From Paraglaciecola chathamensis S18K6 (GTDB lineage Bacteria > Pseudomonadota > Gammaproteobacteria > Enterobacterales > Alteromonadaceae), in the NCBI GenBank assembly GCA_000314955.1, contig BAEM01000043.1:170063-234062 (forward strand): DNA of 64,000 nucleotides. The letters run 5' to 3'. Numbering within the stretch: the first letter of the stretch is position 1; each line of letters starts with the position of its first letter. The notes under the pieces are model-generated. The model was not told where the DNA came from, did no database searches, and was given only the letters and a program-made list of their open reading frames with translations. Positions 37,875 through 47,782 of the stretch are shown here, in pieces. Position numbers and translations under genes: made by a program.

Positions 37875-40616
37875 CTAATCAGCGTATTTCGCTTTCAGCT
37901 GTGCTTGGCGAGCTATGTTTTCCTCGCTTTTCATTTCACGTCGCTCGAGCTTGCGCTTAGCTAACAAGTTGCTGCCATCCAAAAACAAGGCTTCCACGTA
38001 ATTTAGATAGATTTCCTCGTTCTGCATATCGCCATTCACTACTGCATCATATTGTTGCACCGCTTTTTTGTACTCCTTTTTGGCAACCAGTACTTGTGCA
38101 TAAGTGTCGACGGCTGCGGCATTATCTGGGCGCTGCTTTACCGCTTTTTCAGCATATTGCAGAGCGTCTTCTAACTTATTTTGCTGCAAATACAAATAAG
38201 CTAAATTGTTTAACGCGACGAAGTTATTTGGATTTTTCTGCAGCAATGTTTGATAGCTTGCAATAGCCTCGTCATCACCACTATTGATTTGTCGCTCAGC
38301 CAACATCATCAGTGCCGCACCATCATTAGGTGCCTTTTCTAAGTGCGCTTGAATCGCACTTAAGGCCTCATCTTTTTTATTCAAACGCTCAAGTGTGAAT
38401 ACCCAAAGCACTAAATTACGACCATTGGGCAGCCCAAGGTAGGCCGCATGCGCATTGGGCTCTGCTTGTTCAAAATTGCCATCTACAATCAATAAACGCG
38501 CTAAAAAGCCTTTAACGATAGGCATTTTCTTTAACTCAGCGGGAATAGCATCATACGCTTTTTTGCCAGCTTCCATGTCTTTGTTCATGAGTAAGAAATG
38601 CGTATGTAGCAACTGCATTTGCGTATCATTTCGTAGCGCTAAAAAGCCTTCAGTCAGTTCGACTCCATCGGCATATTTGCCTGTGTTGTCTAACAACAAA
38701 AGCTTTCCAATCACGGCTTGTTTATCGTTCGGTGCTTTACTCAACCACTTGTCATAGTGCGCTTGCGCCCCTGGCATATCGCCAGAACGAATGAGCGCTT
38801 GGCCTTTCCCCTGCCAATAAGCGGGAGGTAACGGTGACGCTTGCTCGACTTTAGTAAATTGTTGCAAGGCTAAATCATATTGTTGCTCAAGCAGCAAAAC
38901 GCGAGCGTAAAGCATGATGACCTGTTGATTATCAGGTGCCTTGGCTACGGCTTGCTTAATGAGCTCAATTCCTTGCTCTGTTTTACCTTGTTGTTTACTA
39001 AGTAAATAAGAGGTCGCCAAGGCAGGCGTGTAATCAGGGTAACGCTTGAGTAAATTGCTCAAGCCAGATTGTGCTTGGCTGTAGTCTTTTTCAGCTATAG
39101 CGATATTGACCAACCCCAGAGCTGCACCTTTGTGCTCAGGATCAATTTCTAGCACCTGCTGAAACTCCCCCTTCGCTTTGGTTCGCTCTTGCTGCTTACT
39201 AAATACCTCTCCGGCAAGTAAATAAGCGCTGATGTCGTTAGGATCTTCGCGCTTCCATTGTTCAGACAGCTCTATAGCTTTGTCATACTGTTTGGTCGTT
39301 ATGTAGGCCGTGGCTAAGGTTTTCTTTGCGCTTTCCAGTTCAGGAGATTTTTCCAGCGCTTCTTCTAAATTAACTATCCCATCTAGGTTATTCAGGGAAA
39401 GTTTCAGTAGCCCCAAACGGGTTAAATCTTCTGCTGAGGTGCTGATACCAGAGGATTTTTCCACTAGTTCTTTCGCTTCTTTTACATTGCCTTGGCGTAG
39501 TAGCTCGTAACTTGCCTTGGAAAACAATTGTGCATCTTGTTCGCTCACTTGCTCAATGCGCTCCAGCACATCGCCCGCTTCTGTGTTTAATCCTAACTGT
39601 AATTGACTGGCTGCGAGTAATCTCAAACCTGGGTGATTACCGGGCAAATTGCTGGCCACCAAAGAGAGGTGTTGCTGGGCAGATTCAAAGTCTTTTTGCT
39701 GATACGCAGCATATCCGGCAATTAACCGTAACGAAGGGTCGTTCACGCCATTTTGAATGCCTAGCTCAGCGTACTTTTGCGCTTCTGGGAAATCATTATC
39801 TGCTATTCGTGCCGCCGCTTTAAGTTGATTGAGTAAACCATTCTTAGCATTTACCTTTAGCAGAGTATCGACATAAGGCTCTGCTTTTGCCGTCTCGCCT
39901 AAATCAACCCAAAGCTTGGCCAGAACAAACGTGGTTTGTAGATCGTCTGGGTATAAGGACACATAATGGTCAAATTCTTGCGCTGCCGCTTTTGGATCCT
40001 GCAGGCTTAAATGTAATTGTGCCGCCAACTTAAGCACTTCTGGATGATCAGGATGCTCAGCTTTCAACTGAGTGATATTTTGCAGAGCAAGTGGGTAGGC
40101 TTTATCCAGAATATCGCTGTAGACTTGGCTCAATGACTTAAACACTGAGTCTGTTTCCAGTTGACCTTGGTCAGCAATGATCGCTCTGGCATCATCAGGC
40201 TTATTCAAGCGCACCAAGGAAACGACTTTAAAAAAGCCAATTTCTGCTTTTTCTTCGTTGCTCAAATTAACGTTTGTATCTTCCATTTCACTGATCGCAG
40301 CATATGCGCCTGTTCGCTGGTAGGCTCTGGTCAGCAACGGCAGTACTTTCGCCCCATCGTAACCGTATTCTAACGCGCGACTGAGTTCTTTTTCGGCACT
40401 CTCAAATTGCTTTTCTTCGATATACACTTTACCCAACTCAAAACGAGCTTCAGGGGATTTCGGCGCTAGCTGCACAGCGGTTTTTAAGGAAATAATGGCT
40501 GAAGCGTTATCGTTTTGCGCGATGAATTTCTGCGCTGCTTGAATATGCTCTTCACTGGTTTGCTGGCCACAACTGATCAACATCCCTAGTGATAGTGCGA
40601 TTATCGTTTTTTTCAT
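37875..40616 (-). CDS. prsT: TPR-repeat lipoprotein resembling PrsT of PEP-CTERM/exosortase systems
   Basis: Large outer or inner membrane-anchored lipoprotein, 913 residues, made of about 20 tetratricopeptide repeats. The lipobox is LISC at residues 16-19 (MKKTIIALSLGMLISCGQQ). The first repeats, AAQKFIAQNDNASAIISLKTAVQLAPKSPEARFELGKVYIE then SRALEYGYD, match the PrsT pattern. PrsT genes usually sit beside exosortase XrtA and exopolysaccharide genes; none is here. The ATG at 40616 is chosen because AAGGAAG lies nine bases upstream; another ATG at 40625 is too close to it. Confidence 0.75.
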   Translation of the reverse strand: MKKTIIALSLGMLISCGQQTSEEHIQAAQKFIAQNDNASAIISLKTAVQLAPKSPEARFELGKVYIEEKQFESAEKELSRALEYGYDGAKVLPLLTRAYQRTGAYAAISEMEDTNVNLSNEEKAEIGFFKVVSLVRLNKPDDARAIIADQGQLETDSVFKSLSQVYSDILDKAYPLALQNITQLKAEHPDHPEVLKLAAQLHLSLQDPKAAAQEFDHYVSLYPDDLQTTFVLAKLWVDLGETAKAEPYVDTLLKVNAKNGLLNQLKAAARIADNDFPEAQKYAELGIQNGVNDPSLRLIAGYAAYQQKDFESAQQHLSLVASNLPGNHPGLRLLAASQLQLGLNTEAGDVLERIEQVSEQDAQLFSKASYELLRQGNVKEAKELVEKSSGISTSAEDLTRLGLLKLSLNNLDGIVNLEEALEKSPELESAKKTLATAYITTKQYDKAIELSEQWKREDPNDISAYLLAGEVFSKQQERTKAKGEFQQVLEIDPEHKGAALGLVNIAIAEKDYSQAQSGLSNLLKRYPDYTPALATSYLLSKQQGKTEQGIELIKQAVAKAPDNQQVIMLYARVLLLEQQYDLALQQFTKVEQASPLPPAYWQGKGQALIRSGDMPGAQAHYDKWLSKAPNDKQAVIGKLLLLDNTGKYADGVELTEGFLALRNDTQMQLLHTHFLLMNKDMEAGKKAYDAIPAELKKMPIVKGFLARLLIVDGNFEQAEPNAHAAYLGLPNGRNLVLWVFTLERLNKKDEALSAIQAHLEKAPNDGAALMMLAERQINSGDDEAIASYQTLLQKNPNNFVALNNLAYLYLQQNKLEDALQYAEKAVKQRPDNAAAVDTYAQVLVAKKEYKKAVQQYDAVVNGDMQNEEIYLNYVEALFLDGSNLLAKRKLERREMKSEENIARQAQLKAKYAD

Positions 40617-41159
40617 TTTATGCATCTTCCTTATCCTATTTTTTCGCTCTTTTTAGCGCGGCCTTTTAGCGTGCAACAATGCGCTACGGGTAGTGCGAAT
40701 TTCCAATATCTTCCGGCTAATCGATACGCTATAAAAAATATATTACTCGAACACTTGGTCTAGTGAAACGGACAATCGTTGCAATTGTCACTCAAATATT
40801 TTTAGCTTGAATCGCCTTTGATGAACAATTTTATCCTGCCCCAGCAAATCACGGGCAATTTAATACTCTAAAAATAACTATCTGAAATCTGTGGCACACA
40901 GAAACATGTCAGAATTATTTTAATTTCATGACAATTGAGTGCTTTTTTAAAGCTTAATTATCATTGCATTAACCCCTTGATAACAAGTTCACCAGAGATA
41001 TTCAACAAATACAGATAAGTTCAAATAAAACGCGGCCTAACGTGGTGTATAGAAGCAATTTCTCATATAATACTTCTTTTGTGTATCCACGCTGGTTTGT
41101 TTTAGAATTTGACTGTGAAATCTAAGTTAATCCTGCGTGCTTCTAACTAGGGATAATTA
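40617..41159. promoter_or_regulatory. Long gap between the divergent prsT-like and deaD genes
   Basis: About 540 AT-rich bases with no credible gene. It must hold both promoters; deaD genes often have long leaders. An inverted repeat GACAAT (40771-40776) and ATTGTC (40784-40789), spacer seven, lies about 160 bases from the prsT-like start. No promoter boxes were assigned. Confidence 0.5.
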
Positions 41160-42890
41160 ATGACTGACACTGTCGAAATGACTTTTAAAGACCTCAACCT
41201 ACCTGCCGAATTGCTTCAAGCTTTAGAAAAAGTAGGTTACGAAAAACCAACCCCAATCCAAGCCCAATGTATTCCGCTTATTATGGAAGGTCACGATCTT
41301 CTTGGTACAGCGCAAACAGGTACGGGTAAAACCGCAGCATTTGCTTTACCTATGTTGGCGAATGTGGATGCTAACAACAGCAACACCCAATTACTTGTAT
41401 TAGCACCGACTCGTGAATTAGCGATTCAGGTAGCTGAAGCATTTCAGGTTTATGCAAGCTTCTCACGTAAACTAAACGTATTGCCTATCTACGGTGGTTC
41501 ATCTTATGACAATCAAATTCGCCAATTACGTCGTGGCGCGCAGGTTGTAGTAGGTACACCGGGTCGTGTTATCGACCACATCAAAAAAGGCACACTAAAA
41601 CTAGATAACCTTAAATTCTTGGTATTAGATGAAGCCGATGAAATGCTACGCATGGGCTTTATCGATGACGTTGAATGGATATTAAGCCACGCGCCAGCAG
41701 AGCGCCAAACTGCGTTGTTCTCTGCAACCATGCCTGATCCAATCCGTAAAATTACTAAGCGTTACTTGAGCGATCCTAAACAGGTTAAAATCGAATCTAA
41801 AGTTGCCACCGCTAGCACCATAAAACAGCGTTACTGTCAGGTGGCTGGTCATCACAAACTTGAAGCCCTTACCCGCATTATGGAAGTGGAAGAGTTTGAT
41901 GCGGTCATTATTTTCGTACGTACCAAAACCGCTACCATGGAGCTTTCTGAGAAATTGTCAGCTCGTGGTTATGCTGTTGAGCCACTCAACGGTGATATTC
42001 CACAAAACTCGCGTGAGCGTACTGTTGAGCGTTTGAAGCGCGGCAAAATCGACATCCTAGTTGCAACAGACGTAGTTGCCCGTGGTCTTGACGTTGAGCG
42101 TGTTAGCCACGTAATCAACTATGACGTGCCGTATGATACAGAGTCATATGTACACCGTATTGGTCGTACAGGTCGTGCTGGTCGTCAGGGTGATGCAATC
42201 TTGTTTATTTCACATCGTGAAAAACGCATGTTGTTCTCAATTGAGCGCGCTACTCGCCAATCAATTGATCCTATGCCTATTCCGTCAATTTCGCAGTTGA
42301 ACGAAACGCGTTTGAGCCGTTTCAAAAGCAGCGTGATTGAAGCTATCAGCGACAGCAGCATCGAAACATTGATCCCTATCGTTGAGTCAATTCAAGCAGA
42401 AACAGAAGCTTCACCAGAAGTGATCATGGCTGCTTTAGCTAAAATCGCCCAAGGTGACGAGCCACTTATTCTTAAAGAAGGCGACCGACCAGATCTTAAC
42501 GCTGCTCCTCCTCGTGGTGACCGTGGCGGACGCGACGATCGCGGTGGACGTGGTCGTGAGCGTGGTGGTGATCGTGGCGGTGATAGACCTCAACGTTCAC
42601 GTAAAAGCAGCACGCCAGATGAAGGCATGCAGCGCTATCGTATCGAAGTGGGCCACACTCATGGTGCCAAGCCAGGTAACATTGTTGGCGCAATCGCAAA
42701 CGAAGCGAACATTAGCAGTAAAAATATTGGCGCTATCGAAATTTACGATAACTTCAGTACTGTTGATTTGCCCAAGAATATGCCTCGTGCAACTCAAGAT
42801 ACATTGCAAAAAACCCGTGTTGCCGGTCAGCGTTTGAATATGCGTGAATGGTCAGATCAGCCTCCACGTCGTCGTGGTAAGCCTGAATAA
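41160..42890 (+). CDS. deaD: DEAD-box ATP-dependent RNA helicase DeaD (CsdA)
   Basis: RNA helicase for ribosome assembly and RNA decay in the cold. Motifs: TPIQAQCIPL (Q), AQTGTGKT (I), PTRELA (Ia), VLDEADEML (II), FSATM (III), IIFVRTKT (IV), VATDVVARGLDV (V) and HRIGRTGRAGR (VI). The C-terminus has a Gly/Arg/Asp-rich tract (about residues 449-476), then a DbpA-type RNA-binding domain (MQRYRIEVGHTHGAKPGNIVGAI). 576 residues. The long AT-rich leader fits cold-regulated expression. Confidence 0.95.
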   Translation: MTDTVEMTFKDLNLPAELLQALEKVGYEKPTPIQAQCIPLIMEGHDLLGTAQTGTGKTAAFALPMLANVDANNSNTQLLVLAPTRELAIQVAEAFQVYASFSRKLNVLPIYGGSSYDNQIRQLRRGAQVVVGTPGRVIDHIKKGTLKLDNLKFLVLDEADEMLRMGFIDDVEWILSHAPAERQTALFSATMPDPIRKITKRYLSDPKQVKIESKVATASTIKQRYCQVAGHHKLEALTRIMEVEEFDAVIIFVRTKTATMELSEKLSARGYAVEPLNGDIPQNSRERTVERLKRGKIDILVATDVVARGLDVERVSHVINYDVPYDTESYVHRIGRTGRAGRQGDAILFISHREKRMLFSIERATRQSIDPMPIPSISQLNETRLSRFKSSVIEAISDSSIETLIPIVESIQAETEASPEVIMAALAKIAQGDEPLILKEGDRPDLNAAPPRGDRGGRDDRGGRGRERGGDRGGDRPQRSRKSSTPDEGMQRYRIEVGHTHGAKPGNIVGAIANEANISSKNIGAIEIYDNFSTVDLPKNMPRATQDTLQKTRVAGQRLNMREWSDQPPRRRGKPE

Positions 42891-42958
42891 GGTTGCTAAG
42901 TTAACTTTCTTTTTAATGCTATTAACCTAGCGCTAAGAATAAAAAGACGAAAAATTTG

Positions 42959-42985
42959 AAAAGAGGCCACTGGCCTCTTTTTTTG
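42959..42985 (+). terminator. Terminator after deaD
   Basis: AAGAGGCC, loop ACT, GGCCTCTT, then a run of T. Confidence 0.9.
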
Positions 42986-43120
42986 TGCCCGTTACGAGGC
43001 TATAACACTTATCTTTTCATAACTAAAAAGAATATCTTTTCTTATTACAATGCTTTATTTAACTAAGAAGAACACGCAAAATATCACCTATACTTCGCAA
43101 TTTGAGCATTAACAGGCACC

Positions 43121-44509
43121 ATGCAATATTTCCCCATTTTTGTTGATACTAAAGAACTGAACTGTCTCGTTGTCGGTGCAGGGGAAGTGGCTGCCCGTAA
43201 GGTAGAATTACTCCTTAAAACCTCTGCCAAGATTACCGTTGTCGCCCCGTGGGCATGTGACACTGTTTTACGCTTAGCCGAAGAAGGCAAAATAAGCCTG
43301 CACAACCGCGTTTACCAACAAAGCGACCTCAACGCTAAGCAGTTAGTCTTTGTCGCAACCGATGACAGTGCGTTGAATGTGGATATTCATCAGCAAGCCA
43401 AAGCGCTGAACATCTTGGTCAATGTGGTGGATAACACCCCCTTATGCCAATTCATTACACCATCAATAGTTGACCGCTCACCCATTATTATTGCTATGAG
43501 CAGTGGCGGTGTGGCCCCGGTGCTATTACGTTATTTACGCCAAAAGCTCGAATCGGTTATTCCGCAGAAAGTCAGTCTACTGGGTCAGTTTTCAGAAAAG
43601 TTTCGTGAAACGGTAAAAGCACGCTTTAACTCTGTCACCAAACGTCGTTATTTCTGGGAAGACGTGCTCGACGGAGACGTTGCTGAACAAGTACTACAAG
43701 GCAATGAGGGCAAAGCCGAGCAGATGATGCACGATAAACTTGCCCTTGAAGAGCACGACTCAGGCAAAGGCGAAGTCTACTTAGTGGGCGCGGGCCCGGG
43801 CGATCCTGACCTACTTACCTTTCGTGCCTTACGCTTGATGCAAAAAGCCGATGTGGTAGTTTACGACCGCCTAGTATCAAAAGAAATTTTGGAATTGGTA
43901 CGCCGAGACGCAGAAAAAATTTACGTGGGTAAAGCGCGTAGCCTACATACGGTACCACAAGAAGAAATCAACGAATTGTTAGCCGATTTAGCCTTAAAAG
44001 GTAATCGCGTGGTGCGATTAAAAGGCGGTGACCCTTTTATTTTTGGTCGTGGTGGCGAAGAAATAGAAACCTTAGTCGAAAAAGGCGTGAGCTTTCAAGT
44101 TGTACCCGGAATTACCGCTGCCAGCGGTGCCGCTAGTTATGCGGGCATACCTTTGACTCATAGAGATCATGCCAAATCTGTGGTTTTCGCCACTGGCCAC
44201 CTACGTGACAACAGCATTAACTTAAACTGGCCTATGCTGGCTCAACCGGAACAAACCACCGTTTTTTATATGGGGCTAACCGGCTTACCCGTTATTTGTG
44301 AAAAACTAATCGAACATGGCTTACCAAACAGCACAGAAATAGCCCTAGTGCAGTCAGCTACCACGGCTGAGCAAAAAGTCGTTACCGGCACCCTTGCTAA
44401 TATTCAGCAACGCGTAGCAGAAGCAGGTATACAGCCACCCGCGTTAATCATTGTGGGCTCTGTGGTTAGCTTAAGAGACAAACTTAACTGGTTTGGCAAA
44501 GACGCTTAA
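43121..44509 (+). CDS. cysG: Sirohaem synthase
   Basis: Trifunctional enzyme making sirohaem from uroporphyrinogen III. The N-terminal half (NAD-dependent precorrin-2 dehydrogenase and ferrochelatase) starts MQYFPIFVDTKELNCLVVGAGEVAARKVELL. The C-terminal half (SAM uroporphyrinogen methyltransferase) begins near residue 217 with GEVYLVGAGPGDPDLLTFRAL and contains RLKGGDPFIFGRGGEE. 462 residues, complete fusion. Convergent with the next gene, sharing four bases at the stops. Confidence 0.95.
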   Translation: MQYFPIFVDTKELNCLVVGAGEVAARKVELLLKTSAKITVVAPWACDTVLRLAEEGKISLHNRVYQQSDLNAKQLVFVATDDSALNVDIHQQAKALNILVNVVDNTPLCQFITPSIVDRSPIIIAMSSGGVAPVLLRYLRQKLESVIPQKVSLLGQFSEKFRETVKARFNSVTKRRYFWEDVLDGDVAEQVLQGNEGKAEQMMHDKLALEEHDSGKGEVYLVGAGPGDPDLLTFRALRLMQKADVVVYDRLVSKEILELVRRDAEKIYVGKARSLHTVPQEEINELLADLALKGNRVVRLKGGDPFIFGRGGEEIETLVEKGVSFQVVPGITAASGAASYAGIPLTHRDHAKSVVFATGHLRDNSINLNWPMLAQPEQTTVFYMGLTGLPVICEKLIEHGLPNSTEIALVQSATTAEQKVVTGTLANIQQRVAEAGIQPPALIIVGSVVSLRDKLNWFGKDA

Positions 44510-45183
44510 GGCTTTTTGGCCAAGAAAATAGTGTGTTTTGTGCCTTTATCCGCTCGAGCTGAGGCCGTGCGGGTATCCACTTTATAGCCAATACGTTTTA
44601 AACGCACTTCGAACAGATAATCTGGGCCCGCAGACCAAATAGCCAATACCCCCTGAGGGTGAAGCACTTGGTAAATCTCCTTTAGCCCCTGCTCAGAATA
44701 AATCCAATTGTTGTCAGTATGGGTGAGTCCTTCGGGGCCGTTATCGATATCCAGTAAGATAGCGTCATAACGAGCGACTTTGCTATTGAGTAAATCGCAC
44801 ACATCCCCTTGATGAACCTGCGTTCTAGGGTCTTCTAATGGTTTCTTGGCGCATTCACCTAACGGGCCTTGATTCCATTTTACCACTTCGGGGATAAGCT
44901 CAGCCACGGTCACGCTTGCTGTGTCGTTTAATATATTCAACGCTGCTTTTAGGGTGTAGCCCATTCCCAGACCGCCCACCAGCACCTTGGCGTTATCCAC
45001 TGATTTTAAATGGGCGCACCCCACCTGTGACAAGACTTTCTCGGAATTAAACTCGCGACTATTCATCAACTCGCCGCGTTTGCCCGTAATGCGAATAGAA
45101 AACGCTCTCCCGCGCTGATGTAGCGTTAATTCGCCGCCGTTATTGGGGATCTGTGCGCTATCGAGCTGAGTCCAAGGAGTCAT
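44506..45183 (-). CDS. Spermidine synthase-like methyltransferase-fold protein
   Basis: Rossmann-fold protein of the spermidine synthase superfamily. The SAM-binding region is VLVGGLGMGYTLKAALN, followed by VTVAELIPEVVKWNQG, VHQGDVCDLL and DAILLDIDNGPEGLTH. A polyamine product is not certain: the protein is short (225 residues) and lacks the usual N-terminal beta hairpin, and no speD or speA is near. Start at 45183 with AGG upstream. Confidence 0.75.
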   Translation of the reverse strand: MTPWTQLDSAQIPNNGGELTLHQRGRAFSIRITGKRGELMNSREFNSEKVLSQVGCAHLKSVDNAKVLVGGLGMGYTLKAALNILNDTASVTVAELIPEVVKWNQGPLGECAKKPLEDPRTQVHQGDVCDLLNSKVARYDAILLDIDNGPEGLTHTDNNWIYSEQGLKEIYQVLHPQGVLAIWSAGPDYLFEVRLKRIGYKVDTRTASARADKGTKHTIFLAKKP

Positions 45184-45279
45184 AATGTGCCTAATCTGGT
45201 GTGAAGCTTTTGTGGCGCGCACTTTAGCACATTATTAAGGTTTAGCTTTAGCTGAGCAGCGCTTACCTGAAGAAAATAG

Positions 45280-46026
45280 CTACCAGTAGCGCTCTTGGCT
45301 AATTTGCCCAGGAGAACGACGCAAATGCTTTTTCAGCCCCATGCTTTTGAGCACAACCATGGCATCTTCTATCATCTGCGGGTTACCACACAGCATCACT
45401 TGGCTTTGCTCGGCATCAAGGGGTTGCGCCGCCTGTTGCATGATTTGCCCAGATTGTAATAACGCAGGAATACGCCCATGTAACATGCCATCAACCTTGT
45501 CTCGACTGACAATGGGCACATAGCTGAATTGGCTAGCATACTGACTCTGGCACTGTTGAATAAAGTCACTGTAGGCTAAATCATTCTGATGACGGGCTGC
45601 GTACACTAAAATAACGTTTTTATAGCGCAGCCAAATCTCTGAGTCGGCTAAAATAGATAGAAATGGTCCAATTCCCGTCCCTGTGCCAATTAGCCAGATA
45701 TTATCGCTATCAGGCACCTCATTGAGCACTAAAAAACCGGTCGCTGGTGCCATGACTTTCAAGTCATCATTCTCCTGCAATTCATGCAGCTTTGGCGATA
45801 ACACACCGTCTTCAACCGGCACAGCCATGATTTCAAGTTCTTTATCTTTCGGGTGGCTCACCAAGGAATAAGGCCGTGACACAACGCCACTGTCTTGCTC
45901 AATGCCCACTTTGGTAAATTGTCCGGGGGTATAATCAGGAAAGTCAGCGCACTGAAAACGCAGACTAAACAAATGGTCGTTCCAATCGATTCTTTTAGTC
46001 ACTTTCGCATCTAACCACTGTGCCAT
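45280..46026 (-). CDS. fpr: Ferredoxin/flavodoxin-NADP+ reductase
   Basis: FAD enzyme passing electrons between NADPH and ferredoxin or flavodoxin. FAD motif SRPYSLVSHP, NADP motif GTGTGIGPFLSILAD, and LCGNPQMIEDAM near the C-terminus. It ends ISQERYW, with the aromatic terminal residue typical of bacterial FPR. 248 residues. Could serve FdxA or the radical SAM enzyme EpmB, by pathway logic only. Confidence 0.93.
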   Translation of the reverse strand: MAQWLDAKVTKRIDWNDHLFSLRFQCADFPDYTPGQFTKVGIEQDSGVVSRPYSLVSHPKDKELEIMAVPVEDGVLSPKLHELQENDDLKVMAPATGFLVLNEVPDSDNIWLIGTGTGIGPFLSILADSEIWLRYKNVILVYAARHQNDLAYSDFIQQCQSQYASQFSYVPIVSRDKVDGMLHGRIPALLQSGQIMQQAAQPLDAEQSQVMLCGNPQMIEDAMVVLKSMGLKKHLRRSPGQISQERYW

Positions 46027-46367
46027 AAAACCTCCATCTAAAAAGAGTGCTGTGAAACGCTACCATGATCACGCTCATCATGCAGGAGATTTTAAAACTC
46101 CCCTCGCCCTCTTACTATTACATTTAGACAAAGACCAAAAGCAATGCGTTTACCCATACACTTTAAAATACATATTGCTCTGATGGCATAAAAACGAAGG
46201 TAACTATTGGGGAAAAACGCGGGTTAATAAATCTTAAATAACGATTTAACTCGGCAAGTACAGTGCATATAACCGGTATAAAACGCCTCGGTTATACACA
46301 ATGCATCATTACGCTCTGAGTCGCTACTTCTGACTCAGAAGCCTAGGTAGCGCCAGATAAAAATGAA
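46027..46367. other. Gap between fpr and the DoxX-like gene
   Basis: 340 bases without a gene. It includes an inverted repeat TATAACCG (46268-46275) and CGGTTATA (46289-46296) with a 13-base spacer, which could be a weak transcription end of the DoxX-like gene or a binding site. Nothing else was seen. Confidence 0.4.
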
Positions 46368-46784
46368 CTACTTACTTAAGGTGAACTTAGTGTCTTGGTC
46401 ACGTAATAGGTATAGTGCGAAACACGCTGCCCACATGGGCCATGCAGCAAAGAACAACAAATGGTTAAACGCATCAAAATATTGATTAAAAGCGGACAAG
46501 GTAGACGCGCCATGCATAATAAAAATAATTCCATAGGTTAAACGCTTTTTGATACCCGCCACGAATGCAAGCACTAATAAAAGCTGCAACGTCCCCATAA
46601 TGTAGGCTGTTGTTTCACCTAGCCCAGGAATAGAATAAAACTTCTCAAAAATAGCAATGCTATGGCCTGGATTGACGAACTTGTCTAACGTCCAAATAAA
46701 CATCACGATGAACACCCCTAAACGTAGGGCGAATAAAGACCACTGTAAGCGGTTACGCACGTCGTTAGATACCGCGTCACTCAT
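46368..46784 (-). CDS. DoxX-like integral membrane protein
   Basis: 138 residues with four predicted membrane segments (ALRLGVFIVMFIWTLDKFVNPG, TTAYIMGTLQLLLVLAFVAGI, YGIIFIMHGASTLSAF, LLFFAAWPMWAACFALYLL). The first one with the DKFVNPGH turn and the general length resemble the DoxX/DUF6041-like membrane families. No function is known. AAGGAG precedes the ATG. Confidence 0.65.
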   Translation of the reverse strand: MSDAVSNDVRNRLQWSLFALRLGVFIVMFIWTLDKFVNPGHSIAIFEKFYSIPGLGETTAYIMGTLQLLLVLAFVAGIKKRLTYGIIFIMHGASTLSAFNQYFDAFNHLLFFAAWPMWAACFALYLLRDQDTKFTLSK

Positions 46785-47117
46785 GTTAACTCCTTGATTG
46801 TCACTATATTCAGCTTAACAATGATAAGCTGGCCGTTAGAATCGGCGTATTAATTTTAAAATAAGCGGCACGCCTGCTGCATTAACGTTTGGCTATGGTT
46901 ACTACCAAAAAGTAGATACACCACCAGACCGAGCTAAACGTGTTTTCTTACAGCGATTAACAAATTATTTTTAATAACACGATGAATAACCAATGAATAA
47001 GGTTGAATGACATGAGCCCCATGGCAGTAACCCTATATTGTTCAACAAGCGTACTAATAATGCTGAATACCAAGTTCACAGCGGTACCCATGCTATGCAG
47101 TTAAAAAAGATAATCTT
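46785..47117. other. Gap between divergent DoxX-like and HAD genes
   Basis: 330 AT-rich bases between two outward-facing genes. No gene, RNA or clear repeat was seen; both promoters should lie here. Confidence 0.4.
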
Positions 47118-47714
47118 ATGACTTCACACCCTCTTGCCCATATCCGCGGCTTTATATTTGATTTAGATGGCACCTTGGTCACCTCCAAGCTCGACTTCGT
47201 ATATCTACGCACACAACTAAGTTGCCCTGCGTCAATTGATATCTTGCAGTTTATTGCCGGGTTGCCAAACAAAGAGCAGGCGAGCGCGAATAAGATTGTT
47301 GAGGATTACGAGCTAAACGATGCCCACGACGCATTGTGGATAGAAGGCGCTGAGCAACTTATACGAGCCTTGCATCACAAGGGCTTGCCCACTGCCATCG
47401 TCACACGCAATAGCCTGCCTGCGACCGAGCTAAAACTAAAGCATCACAGTACTTTATTCTCCCCAATATTAACTAGACATGACGCGCCGCCTAAACCTGA
47501 TCCCAGTGCGTTATTAACTATTGCCCAAGATTGGCAGCTCCCTCCTAGTCAATTAGCGTATGTGGGTGACTATGTGTATGACCTTGAAGCGGCCAAAAAT
47601 GCAGGTATGTTAGCCTGCCTCTTTGCACCAACTGCATTACCTGGTTTTGCTCATCAAGCGGATTGGGTGTTTAGCCATTTTGCGGAGTTTGAAATGGCTG
47701 TAAGCGCCGGTTAG
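47118..47714 (+). CDS. HAD family phosphatase
   Basis: Haloacid dehalogenase-like hydrolase of the phosphoglycolate phosphatase type. Motif I is FDLDGTLV, motif II is AIVTRNS, the lysine is in PPKPDP and motif IV is GDYVYDLEAAKNAG. Small alpha-helical cap between motifs I and II. 198 residues; physiological substrate unknown. Confidence 0.88.
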   Translation: MTSHPLAHIRGFIFDLDGTLVTSKLDFVYLRTQLSCPASIDILQFIAGLPNKEQASANKIVEDYELNDAHDALWIEGAEQLIRALHHKGLPTAIVTRNSLPATELKLKHHSTLFSPILTRHDAPPKPDPSALLTIAQDWQLPPSQLAYVGDYVYDLEAAKNAGMLACLFAPTALPGFAHQADWVFSHFAEFEMAVSAG

Positions 47715-47782
47715 CAGAAAAATAACCGGCCGCCTGTAAAACAATTAAACCTTCATTGCCCCTAAAAGGTCGCTAGCTCATA

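Noticed and set aside
42454..42837. 127-codon frame within the 3' part of deaD, and antisense His-rich frames there
   Set aside because: They follow from the Gly/Arg/Asp-rich codon repeats of DeaD read in other frames.
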